From Candidatus Kaiserbacteria bacterium (GTDB lineage Bacteria > Patescibacteriota > Minisyncoccia > Phycocordibacterales > UBA918): a stretch of 34,443 nt of DNA. Under the pieces are notes generated by a model. The model saw only the letters and a program-made list of their open reading frames with translations, did not search any database and was not told the origin of the DNA. Both the position numbers and the translations under genes were made by a program. Within the stretch, counting starts at the first letter, position 1; each line of letters begins with the position of its first letter. Below, piece after piece: positions 7,751-14,696 of the stretch. The stretch is taken from NCBI GenBank assembly GCA_024653575.1, contig JANLIJ010000076.1:1-34443 (forward strand). The letters run 5' to 3'.

Positions 7751-9118
7751 ATGAGAACGGGTTTTGCAGTCATCTTCACGATTTTTCTTTGTGCCACTTT
7801 CGCTGTGCCGAGCTTTAGTAGTGCACAGGAGGTTCCTGCTGTTTGTAACGACGATGTTGCAGGGAAGACTGAGGAACAGCTCAAGGCAGATCTGGCACTC
7901 TGTAATGCTGAGATAGCAAAATGGCAGGGGGTTCTTACGGGCACACGAGCAAAGGTGTCGACTATCGATGGTGATGTAAAGTCGTTGACTGCAAAAATAA
8001 AAGCGGCCGAAGCAACTATCAAATCAAAAAATATTGCCATCTCGCAACTCACGAAGGATATCAATACTCGAAGCAAAAAAATTGACGATATGGAGGTGCT
8101 CATTGATGAGGGTAAGAAGTCCCTCGCACAGCTCATCAGGCGGACACGCGAGCTCGACGAGTACTCGTTTGCTGAAGTTATTTTGAATAGTAAAAATCTT
8201 TCAGACTTCTTCAGCGACCTCGATTCATTCCTCGCAATTCAGCGTGGACTCGAAGACCACTTCTATGATGTACGTGAGGTTATTGTCCAGACAGAAGAAG
8301 AGCGCTCACGACTCAGCGAAGTTCAAAATCAGGAACTCGACGCAAAGTATGAAGTAGAGTCAAAAAAGAAGACAATTACCAAAAGTGAACAGGAAAAGAA
8401 ACAACTTCTCGCAGCAACAAAGCTTGAGGCAAAGTCATACGAACAGATTGTAAAGGACAGGCAGGCAAAAGCAGGTCAAATCAATGCGGCACTCTTCCGC
8501 CTTCGGGGCGTCGACGGTGGTGGAATTCCATTTAAAGATGCACTCTCGTATGCGCGTACCGCTGCTTCATATACGGGTGTCCGTGCGGCGTTTATTCTCG
8601 GTATCTTGAGGCAGGAGTCGAACCTTGGTGTGAATGTCGGGCAGTGCCTTCTTGTCGACACGAAGACCGGTGCAGGAAAGGGGAAGAATACCGGAACGCC
8701 GTTTGCAAACGTGATGAAGCCAGATAGAGACGTTCCGTACTTCCTCGATATGATGTCGCGTCTTGGGCGTGATCCATATACCACTCCTGTCTCATGTCCG
8801 CAGTCTATTGGATATGGAGGGGCGATGGGTCCAACACAGTTTATTCCGTCGACGTGGAAGGGGTATGAGGGGAGAATCGCACAGGCGTTTAGCGTCCCTG
8901 TCGGAGACCCATGGGACCCACAACACGCTATTATGGCAACAGCACTCTTTCTTCAAGACTTAGGTGCATCGCGAGGTGGGTACTCGGCTGAGCGCGAAGC
9001 GGCGGGACGCTACTATGCAGGAGGGAACTGGGCAACGTATGGACTTGGGTACGCAGCGAGCGTGCTTTCACATGCGGAGACTTATCAGGGGGATATTGAT
9101 TTCCTTGACGAAACCTAG
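7751..9118 (+). CDS. Secreted coiled-coil protein with C-terminal lytic transglycosylase domain
   Basis: A 455-residue envelope protein predicted to cleave peptidoglycan. Residues 1-25 are a signal peptide (cleavage near SSAQ). Residues about 38-245 form a long Lys/Glu-rich coiled coil resembling the FtsEX-partner module of EnvC, PcsB and CwlO. The C-terminal part is a soluble lytic transglycosylase-like domain: GILRQESNLG with the catalytic Glu, GYGGAMGPTQFIPSTW, and a YYAGGNW-type end motif. In EnvC and PcsB the coiled coil carries a LytM or CHAP hydrolase; here a transglycosylase occupies that place. An FtsEX-controlled division role is inference. Its stop codon overlaps the first bases of a 127-bp repeat. 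Confidence 0.88.
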   Translation: MRTGFAVIFTIFLCATFAVPSFSSAQEVPAVCNDDVAGKTEEQLKADLALCNAEIAKWQGVLTGTRAKVSTIDGDVKSLTAKIKAAEATIKSKNIAISQLTKDINTRSKKIDDMEVLIDEGKKSLAQLIRRTRELDEYSFAEVILNSKNLSDFFSDLDSFLAIQRGLEDHFYDVREVIVQTEEERSRLSEVQNQELDAKYEVESKKKTITKSEQEKKQLLAATKLEAKSYEQIVKDRQAKAGQINAALFRLRGVDGGGIPFKDALSYARTAASYTGVRAAFILGILRQESNLGVNVGQCLLVDTKTGAGKGKNTGTPFANVMKPDRDVPYFLDMMSRLGRDPYTTPVSCPQSIGYGGAMGPTQFIPSTWKGYEGRIAQAFSVPVGDPWDPQHAIMATALFLQDLGASRGGYSAEREAAGRYYAGGNWATYGLGYAASVLSHAETYQGDIDFLDET

Positions 9119-9243
9119 AGCATATTCCTAAAACCCACAAATCCTGCGTTGCATTCGCCAAGGTGACGTTCACCATATGTTAAATATGTCTCACGTCCCC
9201 TCGACTCTGCGTCTTGGATTTGCGAATTTTAGAAACATGCTCT
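9117..9243 (+). repeat. 127-bp imperfect palindromic element, copy A
   Basis: Begins on the TAG stop (TAGAGCAT...) and ends ...ATGCTCT, so the ends form an imperfect inverted repeat: AGAGCATATTCCTAAAA pairs with TTTTAGAAACATGCTCT, then CACAAATCC with GGATTTGCG. The same two ends, in reverse orientation, bound copy B after thrS (28023-28147). A related core TGCGTTG-ATT-GCC-AGG-GA occurs after the GT2 gene (14628-14649). No ORF or T tract inside. The rest of the 227-base gap to L31 holds only the L31 promoter. Confidence 0.8.
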
Positions 9244-9330
9244 CTGTTGAAGCGGATATCGAGGAGGAATGAAGTGGTTTTCAGCGAAGTACTTTGAGAA
9301 AACTGATATTGCTAAATAAATCAATTCTGG

Positions 9331-9336
9331 TATAGT
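9331..9336 (+). promoter_or_regulatory. -10 box TATAGT of rpmE
   Basis: TATAGT ends 9 bases before the L31 ATG at 9346, consistent with a near-leaderless mRNA. Confidence 0.55.
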
Positions 9337-9345
9337 ATCCCGACT

Positions 9346-9603
9346 ATGAAAGCAGATATTCATCCAAAAAACTACCGCACAGTTATTTTCCACGATAATT
9401 CAAGTGGAGAGCGTTTTCTCGTTGGTTCTACAGTCCAAACTCAAAAAACCGAGAAATGGATTGACGGAGTAGAATACCCAATCGCGTTTGTGGACGTATC
9501 GAGTGCGTCACATCCATTTTATACTGGACAGGAGAAGGTTATGGACACTGCTGGTCGTGTTGAGCGATTCAAGGCACGTGCTGCAAAGGCAAAGAAGGCG
9601 TAA
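9346..9603 (+). CDS. rpmE2: 50S ribosomal protein bL31, type B (zinc-free)
   Basis: An 85-residue bL31 of the large subunit central protuberance. It begins [17 protein letters not shown] and contains [13 protein letters not shown], both hallmarks of L31. The four zinc-binding Cys of the C+ (type A) form are absent, so this is the C- (type B) form that does not need zinc. The tail is Lys/Ala-rich ([11 protein letters not shown]). Single gene with its own -10 box and strong terminator. Confidence 0.94.
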   Translation: MKADIHPKNYRTVIFHDNSSGERFLVGSTVQTQKTEKWIDGVEYPIAFVDVSSASHPFYTGQEKVMDTAGRVERFKARAAKAKKA

Positions 9604-9606
9604 GGG

Positions 9607-9644
9607 AAAAGCCGGATTCAAGCTTCGCTTGAATCCGGCTTTTT
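9607..9644 (+). terminator. Intrinsic terminator after rpmE2, TTC loop
   Basis: Thirteen-base perfect arms GCCGGATTCAAGC and its complement around TTC, framed by AAAA and TTTT. The C-TTC-G apex gives a UUCG-type RNA loop, also seen in the thrS leader terminator. Confidence 0.93.
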
Positions 9645-9674
9645 CGTACCCACCAAGTTCTGCACACGAAGTGA

Positions 9675-9680
9675 TATAGT
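9675..9680 (+). promoter_or_regulatory. -10 box TATAGT of prfA
   Basis: TATAGT ends 7 bases before the prfA ATG, so the transcript would start at the start codon. Confidence 0.6.
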
Positions 9681-9687
9681 ACTATCT

Positions 9688-10674
9688 ATGGAATTTAAAG
9701 ATGAACAACTGGCTCTCTTCCGAGAAAATCAAAAGACGCAGTTTCTCTGTGGGCAGTTTGATGGCCTTATGCGAAAGCACGATGAAGCTCGAGTACTTCT
9801 TGAAAATGATCCAGAAATGGCTGAGCTTGCGGAGGAGGAACTCAGTTCACTCAATGCTCAGCTTGAGCACCTGTACACTGAAATGGAGCGAATCATTGAG
9901 GCATCAAAGGAAGAAGAAGTTAAACCTTATGGAGTGATGCTCGAGGTACGCGCTGGCGCAGGTGGGGAGGAAGCCGCACTTTTTGCAGAGGAACTTGCGT
10001 ATATGTATCTCAAGTATGCAGAAATCAAAGGGTGGCAGACGAGTACGGCATCAGAGTCACGTGCTTCACAGGGAGGGTTCAAAGAAGCAACGTTCGAGAT
10101 CCTCGGGAACGATGTCTACGATGCGCTTCGCTATGAGACGGGCGTACATCGGGTCCAAAGAATTCCGGTGACTGAAAAAATGGGACGTGTGCACACCTCA
10201 ACCGCGTCAGTGGTGATTCTTCCCATGCGGAGAAAGCCGACCATTGAGGTCAATCCGAGTGACTTCGATATGGAATTTTCACGCTCGGGTGGAGCAGGGG
10301 GACAGAACGTCAATAAGGTGGAGACTGCAGTGCGACTTATTCATCGCCCAACGGGAGTTGATGTACGATGTCAGTCGGAGAGAAGCCAGCTCAAGAATCG
10401 TGAAAAGGCGATGGCGATGCTCATTGCGAAACTCGAGATGCTTCACGAGGAAGAGGAGTCAAGAAAGCATGCAGCGACCCGTAAGTCTCAAATTGGGACG
10501 GGGGATAGGTCAGAAAAGATTCGTACGTACAATGTGCCTCAAAATCGTATTACCGACCATCGCATCAAGGAGTCGTGGCATAACATCACCGAGATTCTTG
10601 CGGGGAACATGGAAGATATCGTCATTTCACTCAAGAACGCATCTCAGGCAGAAAACGGCACCATTGCGGAATGA
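9688..10674 (+). CDS. prfA: Peptide chain release factor 1
   Basis: RF1 reads UAA and UAG in the ribosomal A site and triggers peptide release. The 328-residue protein carries [15 protein letters not shown] with the catalytic GGQ (near residue 205) and the tripeptide anticodon PVT in [15 protein letters not shown], which distinguishes RF1 from RF2 (SPF). Domain 1 is somewhat shorter than in E. coli (360 residues). The gene itself ends in TGA, a codon RF1 does not read, so RF2 must exist elsewhere. It leads a cluster prfA-rpsB-tsf-small membrane protein; rpsB has a possible promoter overlapping the prfA end. Confidence 0.96.
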   Translation: MEFKDEQLALFRENQKTQFLCGQFDGLMRKHDEARVLLENDPEMAELAEEELSSLNAQLEHLYTEMERIIEASKEEEVKPYGVMLEVRAGAGGEEAALFAEELAYMYLKYAEIKGWQTSTASESRASQGGFKEATFEILGNDVYDALRYETGVHRVQRIPVTEKMGRVHTSTASVVILPMRRKPTIEVNPSDFDMEFSRSGGAGGQNVNKVETAVRLIHRPTGVDVRCQSERSQLKNREKAMAMLIAKLEMLHEEEESRKHAATRKSQIGTGDRSEKIRTYNVPQNRITDHRIKESWHNITEILAGNMEDIVISLKNASQAENGTIAE

Positions 10675-10692
10675 CAACCTGTGTGGTAGCAT
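10664..10692 (+). promoter_or_regulatory. Possible promoter of rpsB
   Basis: TTGCGG and TAGCAT separated by 17 bases at the end of prfA, 35 bases ahead of the rpsB ATG. Only moderately close to consensus. Confidence 0.4.
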
Positions 10693-10727
10693 TCCAAAGC
10701 TCATTAATCGGGGCATTTTTTGTAATT

Positions 10728-11465
10728 ATGAATATAAATCACACATCGGAGAAAACTCTTATCGAGCGTCTTTTTGACGTTGGTGCACACTTTGGGTTTA
10801 CTAAATCACGTCGCCACCCAACGACATCATCGTTTATTTTTGGAAATAAACAGGGTACAGACATTATTGATCTTGAAAAGACTGTTGAGTCACTTGCTTC
10901 AGCGCAAGCCGTCCTCACTGAGGCGGGTAAGGCGGGTAAGACTGTTCTCTTTGTGGGAACGAAGGAGGAAATTACGGGGATTGTACGAGCACATGCTGAA
11001 CAGGTTTCTATGCCATATGTTGTGAACAGATGGGTGGGTGGAATGCTTACAAACTTCTCTGAAGTTAAGAAGCGTGTTGCACGACTCGCAGAACTCACTG
11101 CACAGGGCGAATCTGGTGAACTTGAGCGAAAGTACACAAAGAAGGAACGAGTTGTTATCGGACGCGAGTTTGATAAACTCATGCACAATTTTGCTGGTAT
11201 TAAAAATATGGAACGACTTCCTCAGCTACTCGTGATTGTTGATCCACGTCATGATGAAATTGCAGTGAGTGAGGCACGAGCACTTAAGATTCCTGTTATC
11301 GGACTTGCAAGCTCAGATACCAATATTGAACTTATTACGCACCCTGTTGTTGCAAACGATGCGTTGCAAAGTAGTGTTACCTTTATCCTCGATGAGCTTA
11401 CGTCAGCATATGCGAAGGGTGTGTCAGAATTCACACCAGTGAAGCGAGAGGAGGTACGTCGTTAG
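10728..11465 (+). CDS. rpsB: 30S ribosomal protein uS2
   Basis: uS2 is a late-assembling small-subunit protein. I start at the ATG at 10728 (MNINHTSEKTLIERLFDVGAHFG), which matches the family N-terminus; the ORF-track start at 10671 overlaps prfA and adds an uncharacteristic hydrophobic stretch. Motifs: FDVGAHFGFTKSRRHP, FVGTKEE, NRWVGGMLTNF, LPQLLVIVDPRHDEIAVSEA and IPVIGLASSDTN. Length 245 residues is normal. tsf follows 47 bases downstream, the usual bacterial rpsB-tsf order. I see no clear S2 autoregulatory structure in the short leader. Confidence 0.95.
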   Translation: MNINHTSEKTLIERLFDVGAHFGFTKSRRHPTTSSFIFGNKQGTDIIDLEKTVESLASAQAVLTEAGKAGKTVLFVGTKEEITGIVRAHAEQVSMPYVVNRWVGGMLTNFSEVKKRVARLAELTAQGESGELERKYTKKERVVIGREFDKLMHNFAGIKNMERLPQLLVIVDPRHDEIAVSEARALKIPVIGLASSDTNIELITHPVVANDALQSSVTFILDELTSAYAKGVSEFTPVKREEVRR

Positions 11466-11512
11466 TCTATACGAATGGGGAACGAACAAATTTAACAATA
11501 GCTCTTTTAACT

Positions 11513-12097
11513 ATGGAGATCACATCAGCACAACTTAAGGAATTACGAGATTACACTGGTATTTCTGTCATGCAGTGTAAGAAGGCACTTGAAGAGGCAG
11601 GAGGCGACATGGATAAGGCAAAAATCATCCTTCAGAAGAAGGGTGGCGAGATTGCGCTTAAAAAGTCTGACCGTGAGCTCGGAGCAGGGGCTATTGGAAG
11701 CTACGTGCACTCGACGCATGAGGTCGCAGCACTCGTGTACCTCGCATGTGAGACAGACTTCGTTGCGAAGAATGATGAGTTCGTGGCACTTGCTCGCGAA
11801 ATTGCGATGCATGTTGCAGCGCAAAACCCACTCTATATCAATAGAGCTGAGGTGAGTGAGGAGGCGCTTCAGAAGGCAAAAGACGTCTTTAAGGAGGAAG
11901 TGAAGGATAAGCCAGTCGAAATGCAAGAGAAGATTCTTTCAGGGAAGCTCGATGCCTTCTTCAAAGATCGCATTCTCCTCGAACAGCCATTCATTAAGGA
12001 TCAGGAGAAGGCCGTTGGTGATCTCCTCAACACCGCTATCCAAAAATTTGGAGAAAATGTTGTGATTAGCGCTATCTCTCGACTTTCGGTAAAATAG
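11513..12097 (+). CDS. tsf: Elongation factor Ts (short form)
   Basis: EF-Ts exchanges GDP on EF-Tu. N-terminal UBA-like region ELRDYTGISVMQCKKALEEAGGD (about residues 10-32), then the core motif ETDFVAKNDEF that inserts near the EF-Tu Mg site. At 194 residues it is the short, single-core type known from Thermus and many CPR bacteria, not the about 280-residue E. coli type. The C-terminal half is helical. Four bases separate its stop from the next small gene. Confidence 0.95.
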   Translation: MEITSAQLKELRDYTGISVMQCKKALEEAGGDMDKAKIILQKKGGEIALKKSDRELGAGAIGSYVHSTHEVAALVYLACETDFVAKNDEFVALAREIAMHVAAQNPLYINRAEVSEEALQKAKDVFKEEVKDKPVEMQEKILSGKLDAFFKDRILLEQPFIKDQEKAVGDLLNTAIQKFGENVVISAISRLSVK

Positions 12098-12101
12098 CCC
12101 A

Positions 12102-12527
12102 ATGACTTTTGTACTTAGTGGCTTTTTGGGAAGCTTTGTCCTAGTAGTCTTTCTTGCGGTACTTTTTCATTATGAAGGTACCCTAGGAAGGCGCTTTGGA
12201 GAAAGGTGGCGTGTGCGTGCTGATTTTTATATCCTAAAAATCAAGTACACACTCCATAAGTCGTATCGACGCATCAGTAATGACTTACTGCGACAGATAT
12301 TCAGATATCTCTACCACATGGTCCTCAGGCTCACGCTTCTCTGCGTAACGAGGGCTGAGAAGTGGCTTCGAGAGAATATTCACGCAAACAGATCCCTCGC
12401 AAAGTATGCTGACCGCGAGAGTGTCACGAAAAGCAAACTTGAGGAACTGACGCTCCACAAGGCAGAGGTCGCGCTCACTGAAGAGGAAAAGAAGATTCAT
12501 CGTGAACGTTCACTCGAGGGGATGTAG
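12102..12527 (+). CDS. Small membrane-anchored protein of unknown function
   Basis: A 141-residue protein with one N-terminal membrane helix (about residues 5-22, SGFLGSFVLVVFLAVLF) followed by a strongly basic, helical region, a second short hydrophobic stretch (YHMVLRLTLLC) and a charged Lys/Glu-rich tail. No domain recognised. It starts 4 bases after tsf, so it is probably translated from the same mRNA. The composition would suit a membrane-anchored coiled-coil protein. Confidence 0.65.
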   Translation: MTFVLSGFLGSFVLVVFLAVLFHYEGTLGRRFGERWRVRADFYILKIKYTLHKSYRRISNDLLRQIFRYLYHMVLRLTLLCVTRAEKWLRENIHANRSLAKYADRESVTKSKLEELTLHKAEVALTEEEKKIHRERSLEGM

Positions 12528-12528
12528 G

Positions 12529-12557
12529 TTGCATTTTTCTCTGTTTTCTCTCATAAT
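12529..12557 (+). promoter_or_regulatory. tRNA-Thr promoter
   Basis: TTGCAT and CATAAT separated by 17 bases, 26 bases before the tRNA. Between them and the tRNA lies a small hairpin TGCACG-TTTTC-CGTGCA. Confidence 0.55.
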
Positions 12558-12583
12558 TGTCCCTGCACGTTTTCCGTGCATAT

Positions 12584-12656
12584 GCCGCCTTAGCTCAGCT
12601 GGTAGAGCAACACTTTTGTAAAGTGAAGGTCCTCAGTTCAAGTCTGAGAGGCGGCT
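12584..12656 (+). tRNA. trnT: tRNA-Thr (anticodon UGU)
   Basis: Full cloverleaf: acceptor GCCGCCT/AGGCGGC (7 bp), D arm GCTC-AGCTGGTA-GAGC, anticodon loop TTTGTAA with anticodon TGT, variable AGGTC, T arm CTCAG-TTCAAGT-CTGAG, discriminator T. The first anticodon-stem pair is an A-A mismatch. CCA is not encoded (TCAAA follows). Decodes ACA. The U73 discriminator matches the variable base of the T-box ahead of thrS. The 522-base gene-free gap 12528-13049 is filled by this tRNA, the decayed array behind it and a terminator. Confidence 0.95.
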
Positions 12657-12679
12657 CAAAGAAAATAATACTAAATAGG

Positions 12680-12768
12680 GTAGCCTTAGCGAAGGTGGTG
12701 GAGTTAAAACAGCACGGGATGCTGTTTTAAGCTTTTGATAGTGAAGGTCCTCAGTTCAAGTCTGAGAG
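12680..12768 (+). pseudogene. tRNA-Thr pseudo-copy split by a hairpin insertion
   Basis: The segment aligns with the tRNA just upstream: CCTTAGC, then GGTGGTGGAG for CTGGTAGAG, then a 27-base perfect hairpin (TTAAAACAGCA-CGGGA-TGCTGTTTTAA, 12704-12730), then GCTTTTGAT and a 29-base stretch (12740-12768) identical to the tRNA 3' half (12622-12650). The anticodon arm is destroyed and the acceptor strand no longer follows, so it cannot be a working tRNA in this form. Confidence 0.75.
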
Positions 12769-12955
12769 TGAGGAGTGACACAAAGTCACTCCGCAAGACT
12801 CACTGAGTGCTTTTGTGAATGAAATGAAACAAAAGAACCAGTGAGTGGACAGATCCTGTAAGGATGGCTCAAAAAACAAAATCATATACTCAAGAATAAG
12901 TAACAGATCTTCAGTTCAAACTCGAATGTGGGGGCTACGGGGATGGCTCAAAATT
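12769..12955 (+). repeat. Hairpin-rich decayed tRNA-derived repeats
   Basis: Contains perfect hairpins GGAGTGAC-ACAAA-GTCACTCC (12772-12792), ACTCACTG...CAGTGAGT with a nested CTTTTGT...ACAAAAG (12798-12846), and ATCC-GGAT. GGATGGCTCAAAA occurs twice (12862-12874 and 12941-12953) and echoes the GGCTCAAA at the tRNA 3' end. CTTCAGTTCAAACTCGAA (from about 12909) resembles a degraded T arm. No ORF. Confidence 0.6.
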
Positions 12956-12978
12956 TTGAATCGTGCTTCCTAGTCACT

Positions 12979-13006
12979 AAAAAACTCTCCAAAAGGAGAG
13001 TTTTTT
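12979..13006 (+). terminator. Intrinsic terminator of the tRNA transcript
   Basis: AAAAAACTCTCC-AAAA-GGAGAGTTTTTT, a strong symmetric terminator that closes the tRNA/pseudo-tRNA region. Confidence 0.92.
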
Positions 13007-13034
13007 AATGCTTCCATTATTCACGAAACGGCGC

Positions 13035-13040
13035 TATACT
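13035..13040 (+). promoter_or_regulatory. -10 box TATACT of GT2 glycosyltransferase
   Basis: TATACT ends 9 bases before the ATG at 13050 and lies inside the ORF-track 5' extension, supporting the later start. Confidence 0.55.
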
Positions 13041-13049
13041 CAGCCCACA

Positions 13050-14603
13050 ATGGCAAAACACAACCACCTATTACCATACGCTACACGGCCTGATTTTAAG
13101 GTTGGACGCGCCACTGAACTCACGGGCAAGAATAGGGTGCTCTATCGTTTCCTTGAAATCCTTCCCGGCGCAGCGTCGTGGTCCTCTCTCATTGCTATGG
13201 TGCTTGCATCTATATACGCGCCGTTTTTTGCTGCGTATTTCATTATTGCCTTCGCAGTTTTTTGGGTGCTTAAGACAGCATTTCTTTCCTATCACCTTCG
13301 GTACAATTGGAAGCGACTCAAACACCATATGTCGGTTGACTGGAAACTTATGATTGAGCGATTTGAGTATGAGCACCTCTATCAGCTCATTATTCTTCCG
13401 TATTACAACGAACCAGAGGAAGTTATTGAGGCGTCACTCCGTTCACTTTCGGAGGTGCGGTACGACAAAAAAAGCATGATCGTGGTACTTGCTCGTGAAG
13501 AACGTGCCGGGGAAAATGCACGGATAGTATCAGAGCGGATGAAGGAGAAATGGGGCGATACATTCGGTGGTTTTCATGTATCAGTGCATCCTGCGGATAT
13601 TCCTGGTGAAATGGCGGGGAAGGGCTCAAATGCGACATGGGCAGCAGAGGACGTGCGGAAGACCATTCTTGACCCACACGGTATTCGGTACAATCATACC
13701 CTCGTCTCAATCTTTGATATTGATACCGTTGTTTACCCCGATTACTTCAACTGCCTCGTGTGGCACTTCATGACCGCCGCGCACCCCCTCAAGAGTTCGT
13801 TCCAACCGGTGCCGGTATTTAATAACAATATGTGGGAAGCGTCTGCACTTGCACGTGTCGTTGCGATGTCGAGTACATTTTGGGAAATGGTACAGCAGGA
13901 GCGACCAGAACGAATGGCAACTTTTTCTTCACACTCGGTTTCTTTCCAAGCGCTCTATGAGATAGGGTATTGGCAGACAAATATGGTGAGTGAGGATTCG
14001 CGCATCTATTGGAATCTTCTTCTTGCAAATAATGGTGAATACGACGTTATCCCGCTTTCGTACCCGGTCTCGATGGATGCAAATGCCGCCCCAACGTTTT
14101 TGGGTACAGTAAAGAATATCTATAAGCAACACCGACGATGGACATACGGAGTTGAAAATTTTGTATACATTGTCTACCACTTCACGAAGAATAAATCGAT
14201 ACCGCGCGGTACACGCATCAAAATCGCGCTTCAGCAGGCAGAAGGGTATTGGTCTATGGTGACGAATCCAATCATGCTCATTATCCTCGGATGGGCGCCA
14301 ATCTTTTTCGGTGGACGAGTCTTTCACGAGACAGTTCTCTCGTACAACCTCCCGATTGTCGTTCGTGACCTTCTTATTCTTGCTATGTTTGGTCTCGTGG
14401 TCTCTTCTATCATCTCCCTCACCCTTATTCCGAAGCGCCCCGAGGGGAAGAATCGATTCATCTATGTTGTCATGGCACTTCAGTGGATACTCGTACCGGT
14501 CACGATGGTTGTCTTTAGCGCTATTCCAGGACTCGATGCACAGACTCGGCTCATGCTCGGAAAGTATATGGGGTTCTGGGTTACTCCCAAGGTCCGCAAC
14601 TAG
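13050..14603 (+). CDS. Membrane-bound family 2 glycosyltransferase
   Basis: A 517-residue processive-type GT2 enzyme that would polymerise or attach sugars at the inner face of the membrane. Two membrane helices lie near residues 38-80 (SLIAMVLASIYAPFFAAYF region). The catalytic domain shows LPYYNEPEEVIEASLRSL, MAGKGSNATWA, the metal-binding DID in SIFDIDTVVYPDY, the SEDSRIYW motif (acceptor-site TED counterpart) and KQHRRWTYG, the Q/RxxRW-type motif of cellulose and hyaluronan synthases. Four further helices follow from about residue 400. Product unknown. Start chosen at 13050 because of the -10 box at 13035. A degraded repeat begins on its stop codon. Confidence 0.9.
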   Translation: MAKHNHLLPYATRPDFKVGRATELTGKNRVLYRFLEILPGAASWSSLIAMVLASIYAPFFAAYFIIAFAVFWVLKTAFLSYHLRYNWKRLKHHMSVDWKLMIERFEYEHLYQLIILPYYNEPEEVIEASLRSLSEVRYDKKSMIVVLAREERAGENARIVSERMKEKWGDTFGGFHVSVHPADIPGEMAGKGSNATWAAEDVRKTILDPHGIRYNHTLVSIFDIDTVVYPDYFNCLVWHFMTAAHPLKSSFQPVPVFNNNMWEASALARVVAMSSTFWEMVQQERPERMATFSSHSVSFQALYEIGYWQTNMVSEDSRIYWNLLLANNGEYDVIPLSYPVSMDANAAPTFLGTVKNIYKQHRRWTYGVENFVYIVYHFTKNKSIPRGTRIKIALQQAEGYWSMVTNPIMLIILGWAPIFFGGRVFHETVLSYNLPIVVRDLLILAMFGLVVSSIISLTLIPKRPEGKNRFIYVVMALQWILVPVTMVVFSAIPGLDAQTRLMLGKYMGFWVTPKVRN

Positions 14604-14650
14604 TGCACACTGAAAAATCGCTCATACTGCGTTGTATTTGCCGAGGCGAT
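14601..14650 (+). repeat. Degraded copy C of the stop-associated repeat
   Basis: Starts at the TAG stop of the GT2 gene and contains TGCGTTGTATTTGCCGAGGC, which matches copy A TGCGTTGCATTCGCCAAGGT with only transition differences, at the same distance from the stop codon within a few bases. The far end of the element is not recognisable; a small AGCAC-ATAAC-GTGCT hairpin follows at about 14668. Confidence 0.5.
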
Positions 14651-14696
14651 GCTGGGGAGGAAAAAAAGCACATAACGTGCTACGCTAGAGCAAATT

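Noticed and set aside
10671-10727. Longer uS2 N-terminus overlapping prfA
   Set aside because: The extra residues are hydrophobic and foreign to uS2; MNINHTSEKTLIERLFDVGAHFG is the family start.
12680-12955. Intron-containing tRNA, group I intron or tmRNA
   Set aside because: The insertion is only a 27-base hairpin, there is no intact anticodon arm or matching acceptor stem, and no tmRNA tag reading frame was seen.
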